From: JAIVJM01 sp035761505
GTDB taxonomy: Bacteria; Acidobacteriota; Blastocatellia; Pyrinomonadales; Pyrinomonadaceae
NCBI GenBank assembly: GCA_035761505.1
Contig: DASTQX010000495.1
Coordinates: 1-17,737, forward strand
Reading direction: 5' to 3'
Length of the DNA: 17,737 bases
A program made the translations under genes and the position numbers. The notes beneath the pieces were generated by a model. It was not told the origin of the DNA and ran no database searches. It saw only the letters and a list, made by a program, of their open reading frames with translations. Below, one piece after another: positions 13,186 to 17,737 of the stretch; position 1 is the stretch's first letter; each line of letters starts with the position of its first letter.

Positions 13186-16100
13186 ATGGAGTCCCCTGTT
13201 ACCTCCTCGACTCGTCCCGCCGACAGAATTAGAAGTTTGATATCGAACAGCGCCAGCCGTCAGCGCCGCTTCCTCCGCCGGGGCGCACGCCACGGCGCGG
13301 CGATTTTCATCACCCTCCTCGCCGCCGTCATCATCTATTCCGCATCCTTCGTCGCGCCCGCGCGGAGCGCCGCCGCCCCGCAGCCCCCCACACTCACGCG
13401 GGCCGAGGCCGAGAAACAGTCCGCGCCCGCCGCCGCCGCAACGGCGGAGAGATTGTCCGCCGCGCTCCCCGGCCCGGCCTTCGCCCTCGCGCCGGTCTTC
13501 CAACTCGGTGAAGAGACCATCACCACTTACGCCGCCGACTGTACGACGCCGAAGAGCGTCTTCACGCTCGGCGAGACGGTCTGCGCGAAGGTCGAGAACG
13601 CGCCGCAGCCGCCGAGGCCGACGCGCCCCCTGCGCCGCTTCTCTTGGGTCGGCACGGCCAACACCAAACGGCAGCAGACCATCATCAACGCGACCTCGCA
13701 GAGCGACACTTTCATGCTCCCGACGACGAGCACCTCGACCATCGGCGGCGTGCTCGTGGATAACCGTGGCGACTGGACGGTCGTCAGCACCAACACCGCC
13801 GACGGCTCGTCCCAAGTCAAGGCCGTCTTCGCCGTGCGCGACCCGCAGCAGCCTTCGGCGAACATCTCCGTCAACAACTTCCACGTCGACGGCGGCGAGG
13901 TCTTCCCCGGACAGAACGCGCTCTTCAGAGTCTCCGTCGTGAACCGGGGGCCGGACGCCGCCGAGAACGTCGAGCTGACGAGCGCCGTCGCCAACGCGAC
14001 CTTCGCTTCGGGCGTGCAGGTGGCGGGGCCATCCTTTACCTGCGTGAACCCCTCGACGGGCTCGACCGACGCGTCCACCTGCTCCATCGCTTCGCTGCCT
14101 GCCGACGCCGAGGCCGTCTTCACCTTCTCCTACGAGACCGGCCCGGCGACTCCGGGGCAGGTCGTCACAAACACCGCCGCGACGACGAGCGACACCGAAG
14201 ACTCGCGCGGGCTCGACAACTCCTCGACCGCCTCGGCCCTCGTCGTCGCCGAGACGCCCAACGCCGAATGCGCGCTTGAGTGCCCGACCGACATCGTCGT
14301 CACGGCCAACGCCACGCAGGGCACGGAGTCCGGAGCCTTCGTCACCTTCGGGGCCGCCGAGCCCTTCGGCGGGTGCGGAACCATCACTTCGAGCCACGCT
14401 TCCGGCTCCTTCTTCCCCGTCGGCACGACGGTCGTGACTTCCACCTCCTCGACGGGCGGCGGGTCTTGCAGCTTCAGCGTCATCGTCACTGCGGGCGGCG
14501 GGCCGACCATCTCGTGCCCGGCCAACATCACGGCAGCCGCCGAGAGCGGATGCTCCGCGACGGTCGCCGACCTCGGCACGCCGACGACGACCGGCGACGG
14601 CGTGACCGTCACCGGCCAGCGCAGCGACGACGAGGCGCTCGACGCGCCGTACCCCGTGGGCACGACGACCATCACGTGGACGGCGCGCGACAACGTGAAC
14701 CGCATCGCCACCTGCACGCAGACCGTCACCATCACGCCTTCGGGCAACGACACCGCCCCGCCGACCATCACGGCCCCCGACGACCTGACGCTCAACTCCG
14801 GCGCGCAGGGCGGCGCGTGCGGCCTCATCGTCGGCGAGGGTCTGCTCGGCACCGCCGAGGCCACCGACGACGGCTGCAACGTGACCATCTCGCGCACGGG
14901 CGTCCCGGCGGGCAACTTCTTCCCCGTCGGCACGACGACCATCATGTGGACGGCGACCGACTCGTCCGGCAACACGGCGACCGACACGCAGACCGTGACC
15001 GTCGTCGAAAACACGCCGCCGGTCATCCACGCCCCCGCCGACGAGAGCTACACCTGCTTGAGCGAGGTGCCCGCGGCCAGCGCGTCGCAGGCGACCGGGG
15101 CCGGGACTTTCGACGGCAACGGCAATCCCATTCCGGGGCCGCCCTCGGACAACTGCGGCGTTCCGGTCGTCACCATCACCGAGACGCAGACCGGCGCGGG
15201 TAACACCGCGAGCCCGCGCATCATCACCCGCACCTTCACGGCCACGGACGCCGCCGGCAACACGGCCAGCGACGATCAGGTCATCACCGTCATTGACCCG
15301 ACGCCGCCGACTATCACGGCCCCCGGCGACGTGTCGGTCAACGCCGACCCGGTCGCGTGCGCCGTTACGGGCGTCGCTCTGGGCACGGCGACGGCTGACG
15401 ACAACTGCTCGGTCACCGTCACCAACAACGCGCCCGCCTCGTTCCCGCTCGGCACGACCACCGTCACTTGGACGGCGACCGACGGCGGCGGCAATACGGC
15501 GACCGACACGCAGACCGTGACCGTCACCGACGTGACCGCGCCCGTCATCACCGTGACGGGGGCGAACCCCTTCACGGTCGAGTGCCACACGTCGTTCACA
15601 GACCCCGGCGCGACCGCCGCGGACGCCTGCGACGCAAGCGTCCCCGTCAGTGCTTCGGGTTCGGTGGACGTGAACACGCCGGGCACTTACACCATCACCT
15701 ACACGGCGACGGACGATTCCGGCAACGCCGCTGCGCCCGTCACGCGCACCGTCAACGTCGTGGATACGACGCCGCCGGTCATGGATTGCCCGGACAACAT
15801 CACAATCAACCTGCCGCTCAACTCGACGGCGACGAGCATGGCCGTTACTTACCCGGCGGCGACCGCCAACGACAGTTGCGGCGGCGCGCTCCCGGTCACC
15901 TACAGTCACGCTTCGGGCTCGGTCTTCAACGTCGGCACGACGACCGTCACGGCGACGGCCACCGATGCCCACGGCAACACGGCCTCGTGCACCTTCACGG
16001 TGACCGTGCTCTACAACTTCACCGGCTTCTTCTCGCCGGTCAGCAACCCGCCGACCTTCAACAACGCCAACGCCGGACGCGCCCTCCCGTTGAAGTTCAG

Positions 16101-16353
16101 CCTCAGCGGTAACAAGGGGCTCGGCATCATGGCGGCGGGCTATCCGGCCTCGCAGCAGATTGCCTGCAACACGTCGGCCCCGATCTCCGAACTCGAAGGG
16201 ACGGAGACTTCGGGCGGCAGCACGCTCACCTACAGCCCCGACCAGTACCACTACAACTGGAAGACCGAGAGTGGTTGGGCGGGAACCTGCCGCGTCCTCG
16301 TCGTCAAGCTCAACGACGGCAGCGAGCACACGGCCCTCTTCAAGTTCAAGTAA
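13186..16353 (+). CDS. Large surface or secreted protein: HYR/Ig-like modules with C-terminal PxKF domain
   Basis: The 1055-residue exported protein begins with a long basic N-region followed by a hydrophobic export signal (about 38-60, GAAIFITLLAAVIIYSASF). A DUF11/CARDB-like beta domain spans about 226-352 (VSVVNRGPDAAENVELTSAV). Seven HYR or related Ig-like modules follow at about 360-941, each opening with a P-I-x-x-P-x-D/N-I-T pattern (such as CPANITA, APDDLTL, CPDNITI) and most carrying the G-TTT-V-TWTATD-GN-A signature; the sixth (about 784-860) resembles DUF5011. The C-terminal domain (945-1055) has the PxKF hallmark ALPLKFSL and two Cys (994, 1035) that may form a disulphide. HYR modules are usually adhesive or structural; the partner is unknown. 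GAGG lies 10 nt before the ATG. Most of the mass is beta-sandwich; no catalytic motif is seen. Confidence 0.9.
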   Translation: MESPVTSSTRPADRIRSLISNSASRQRRFLRRGARHGAAIFITLLAAVIIYSASFVAPARSAAAPQPPTLTRAEAEKQSAPAAAATAERLSAALPGPAFALAPVFQLGEETITTYAADCTTPKSVFTLGETVCAKVENAPQPPRPTRPLRRFSWVGTANTKRQQTIINATSQSDTFMLPTTSTSTIGGVLVDNRGDWTVVSTNTADGSSQVKAVFAVRDPQQPSANISVNNFHVDGGEVFPGQNALFRVSVVNRGPDAAENVELTSAVANATFASGVQVAGPSFTCVNPSTGSTDASTCSIASLPADAEAVFTFSYETGPATPGQVVTNTAATTSDTEDSRGLDNSSTASALVVAETPNAECALECPTDIVVTANATQGTESGAFVTFGAAEPFGGCGTITSSHASGSFFPVGTTVVTSTSSTGGGSCSFSVIVTAGGGPTISCPANITAAAESGCSATVADLGTPTTTGDGVTVTGQRSDDEALDAPYPVGTTTITWTARDNVNRIATCTQTVTITPSGNDTAPPTITAPDDLTLNSGAQGGACGLIVGEGLLGTAEATDDGCNVTISRTGVPAGNFFPVGTTTIMWTATDSSGNTATDTQTVTVVENTPPVIHAPADESYTCLSEVPAASASQATGAGTFDGNGNPIPGPPSDNCGVPVVTITETQTGAGNTASPRIITRTFTATDAAGNTASDDQVITVIDPTPPTITAPGDVSVNADPVACAVTGVALGTATADDNCSVTVTNNAPASFPLGTTTVTWTATDGGGNTATDTQTVTVTDVTAPVITVTGANPFTVECHTSFTDPGATAADACDASVPVSASGSVDVNTPGTYTITYTATDDSGNAAAPVTRTVNVVDTTPPVMDCPDNITINLPLNSTATSMAVTYPAATANDSCGGALPVTYSHASGSVFNVGTTTVTATATDAHGNTASCTFTVTVLYNFTGFFSPVSNPPTFNNANAGRALPLKFSLSGNKGLGIMAAGYPASQQIACNTSAPISELEGTETSGGSTLTYSPDQYHYNWKTESGWAGTCRVLVVKLNDGSEHTALFKFK

Positions 16354-16362
16354 AGGCTCCAA

Positions 16363-16395
16363 GCGGGGAGCGCCGACGCGCTCGACGCTCCCCGC
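16363..16395 (+). terminator. First hairpin after the HYR gene
   Basis: GCGGGGAGCG (16363-16372) pairs with CGCTCCCCGC (16386-16395), a 10-bp perfect stem 9 nt after the stop codon, without a U tract. It may protect the mRNA 3' end or assist the terminator that follows. Confidence 0.5.
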
Positions 16396-16438
16396 CTCGA
16401 AGCTTTCGCCTGAACCTCAACCGACAACCCGAACCGGA

Positions 16439-16476
16439 GAGGGAGTGAAGCGACCTGCTTCACTCCCTCTTTTTTT
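16439..16476 (+). terminator. Strong intrinsic terminator after the HYR gene
   Basis: A 13-bp perfect stem (16439-16451 and 16457-16469) with a 5-nt loop is followed by seven T. Confidence 0.95.
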
Positions 16477-16698
16477 ACCCGCTCTTTTGCCCTCCCGCGA
16501 TGCATACGTTTGTACCGTATTGCTCCGCCCGGAACCCTCCCGCGCCTTCGCTCGTCCCTGTAAGTTGTTGACCGGCTTTCGCCTCCTCTTTCCGGCACGC
16601 GCGTTGCCAAACTTCTTTGGTTCCCCCTCTGACACACAGACGAACACAAGGCGAACAAGCGGGTTGACCACTCTTGAGTTGAAGGAGGGAAACGAAGA

Positions 16699-17670
16699 AT
16701 GAGCAGACGTTTACTTAACCTCGCGGGGTGTGCCGCGTTGACCTTTGCGCTGGGCGCGGCGGCCTTCGCGCAGACCACGCAGAACCAACAGCCAGTCCAG
16801 ACCACCACCACGACGCAGACCACGCAGGCCGTCCAGAACGCCGACGGCACTTGGACGGTCATCGAGTACCCGGCGCAGAAGGAGGTCGTCGTTGACTTCA
16901 CGCCGGGCGCGAATTTCACCACCGCGAAGGGCCGCGCCAGAGTGATGCGGATGGCCGACCACACGATGGTCAACCTCGACCTTTCGGGGCTGCCCTCGGA
17001 CGTGACGAGCGTCAACCTGTACGCCGTTGACCCGCTCGGCAAAGTCTCTCTGCTCGGCCCCGTCACCGTCTCGAACGGGGTGGCGACGCAGAGCTTCCAG
17101 ACGCCCTTAAATCGCTTCATGCTCGTGCTCTCGCCCGAAGCCAACCTGACGACCATCGGGCCGACGACGGCGGTCGCCTTCCGCAGCGCCGTGCCGCAGG
17201 GCTTCGCCGTCCTGCCGCTCGCGAGCACCGACCACGAGGACGGCGCGGCGGTCGGCGAGAAGGTCGCGGCCACGACCACTTCGGGCGCGACCGCGCCCTA
17301 CAACGTGCCGATGCTCAACGTGCCCGGCATGAAGCGCGGCGAAGACACGCAGGTCAAGGTCAATCTGGCGGGTGCGCTCACGGGCTCGCGCGTCAACTTC
17401 AACATCGAGCCGCGCAAGGACGGCCCGACGATGGTCACGGCGCGCTTCCACGAGATGAAGGAGTCGCCCGCCGGTAAGGTCTTCACGCTCTGGGCCGTCT
17501 CGCCGGACAACAAGTTCGTCAAGCTCGGTCAGGTCGTCAACACCGGCAACCGCAACGAGGCCGAAATCAAGAGCGAGACGACGCTCGCCGACTTCGGCCT
17601 CCTCATCACGCTCGAAGACGAGGTGATTCCGATGCCGCACGGCGTCGTCGTCGGCACCGTGATTCGTTAA
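16699..17670 (+). CDS. Secreted protein with two tandem RskA-like beta domains
   Basis: The 323-residue protein has a clear signal peptide (LAGCAALTFALGAAAFAQ, cleavage near residue 25) and then a Gln/Thr-rich linker (26-45). Two related domains follow, about 62-170 and 215-322. They share the order of a YAVDP/WAVSP strand (108-112, 265-269), an LGPV/LGQV strand, a strand ending LVLSPEA/LITLEDE and a closing GPTTAVAF/GVVVGTVI. This pattern resembles the C-terminal extracytoplasmic domain of RskA-type anti-sigma factors, but there is no transmembrane helix or cytoplasmic sigma-binding domain, so an anti-sigma function is not supported. GGAGG lies 10 nt before the ATG. It is transcribed separately from the HYR gene, given the strong terminator between them. 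Confidence 0.85.
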   Translation: MSRRLLNLAGCAALTFALGAAAFAQTTQNQQPVQTTTTTQTTQAVQNADGTWTVIEYPAQKEVVVDFTPGANFTTAKGRARVMRMADHTMVNLDLSGLPSDVTSVNLYAVDPLGKVSLLGPVTVSNGVATQSFQTPLNRFMLVLSPEANLTTIGPTTAVAFRSAVPQGFAVLPLASTDHEDGAAVGEKVAATTTSGATAPYNVPMLNVPGMKRGEDTQVKVNLAGALTGSRVNFNIEPRKDGPTMVTARFHEMKESPAGKVFTLWAVSPDNKFVKLGQVVNTGNRNEAEIKSETTLADFGLLITLEDEVIPMPHGVVVGTVIR

Positions 17671-17674
17671 AGAG

Positions 17675-17732
17675 CGGGAAGGAACAGCCGTTCCCGAAAG
17701 GGGCAAAGACGAGAGCCGTGGGCGTCGCCCAC
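17675..17732 (+). terminator. Paired hairpins after the last gene (cut by the window edge)
   Basis: CGGGAA/TTCCCG (17675-17680 and 17691-17696) and GTGGGC/GCCCAC with a 3-nt loop (17718-17723 and 17727-17732) follow the stop codon. Any U tract lies beyond the window, so the terminator call is provisional. Confidence 0.4.
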
Positions 17733-17737
17733 AGCGC

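Larger units (their letters stand above)
16354..16698 (+). other. Intergenic region between the HYR gene and the last gene
   Basis: The first third holds two successive hairpins that end the HYR transcript. The rest (16477-16698) is the upstream region of the next gene, pyrimidine-rich, with a small CCAAA/TTTGG stem (16608-16621). TTGACC occurs twice (16567 and 16663 regions) but without a matching -10, so I do not call a promoter. Confidence 0.6.

Noticed and set aside
13177..16362. A 1061-codon open frame antisense to the whole HYR/PxKF gene
   Set aside because: It is strikingly long, but its product is Arg/Gly/Asp/Val-rich low complexity with a period set by the HYR modules, has no ribosome binding site and no domain. 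In GC-rich genes with G/C third positions this antisense frame rarely meets stop codons. The sense strand encodes recognisable domains and an export signal.

Overview
The window is GC-rich bacterial chromosome with mostly housekeeping and envelope or secreted genes. I see no rRNA, tRNA, insertion sequence, phage gene or CRISPR array. The extracellular HYR/PxKF protein, the two-domain anti-sigma-like secreted protein, the CBS protein with a charged disordered head and the overall gene style suggest Acidobacteriota, probably class Blastocatellia. That placement is inference from gene content only.

Layout. Positions 1-317 are non-coding and hold + strand terminators and a possible small RNA. A minus-strand block follows: a small basic protein (318-641), a CPA2-type Na+/H+ antiporter (715-2103, TTG start), Lon protease (2203-4797), an Hsp20 small heat-shock protein (4849-5226), a CBS-pair protein with an Arg/Asp/Tyr/Gly-rich N-terminal half (5315-6265), and a periplasmic SIMPL-domain protein (6518-7534). 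A + strand Rieske protein (7741-8097) converges on a minus-strand ferredoxin (8223-8453) that lies downstream of nadA (8541-9659). A secreted parallel beta-helix protein (10158-11135, +) converges on class II fumarase (11261-12679, -). The last third, on the + strand, holds a 1055-residue HYR/PxKF surface protein (13186-16353) and a secreted duplicated-domain protein (16699-17670).

How the genes relate. Hsp20 and Lon are nearly contiguous and form a plausible hold-or-degrade proteostasis pair; the CBS protein and the antiporter flank them in the same orientation. NadA (an iron-sulfur enzyme of NAD synthesis), the ferredoxin and the Rieske protein are iron-sulfur proteins lying side by side, but the sequence does not show that they work together. 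The three + strand genes from 10158 on are exported.

The most unusual signals are not in the core enzymes. Two intergenic inverted repeats are built of degenerate 7-nt units (5233-5310 and 8472-8544); their arm differences fall mostly as G.U wobbles in the minus-strand RNA. The CBS protein carries an RNA-binding-like mixed-charge disordered half. There are G-quadruplex motifs downstream of the SIMPL gene (both strands) and just upstream of the HYR promoter. The two + strand secreted genes at 10158 and 13186 have predicted leaders of roughly 180-245 nt with recognisable promoters and alternative hairpins. No single new defence or catalytic system is evident.
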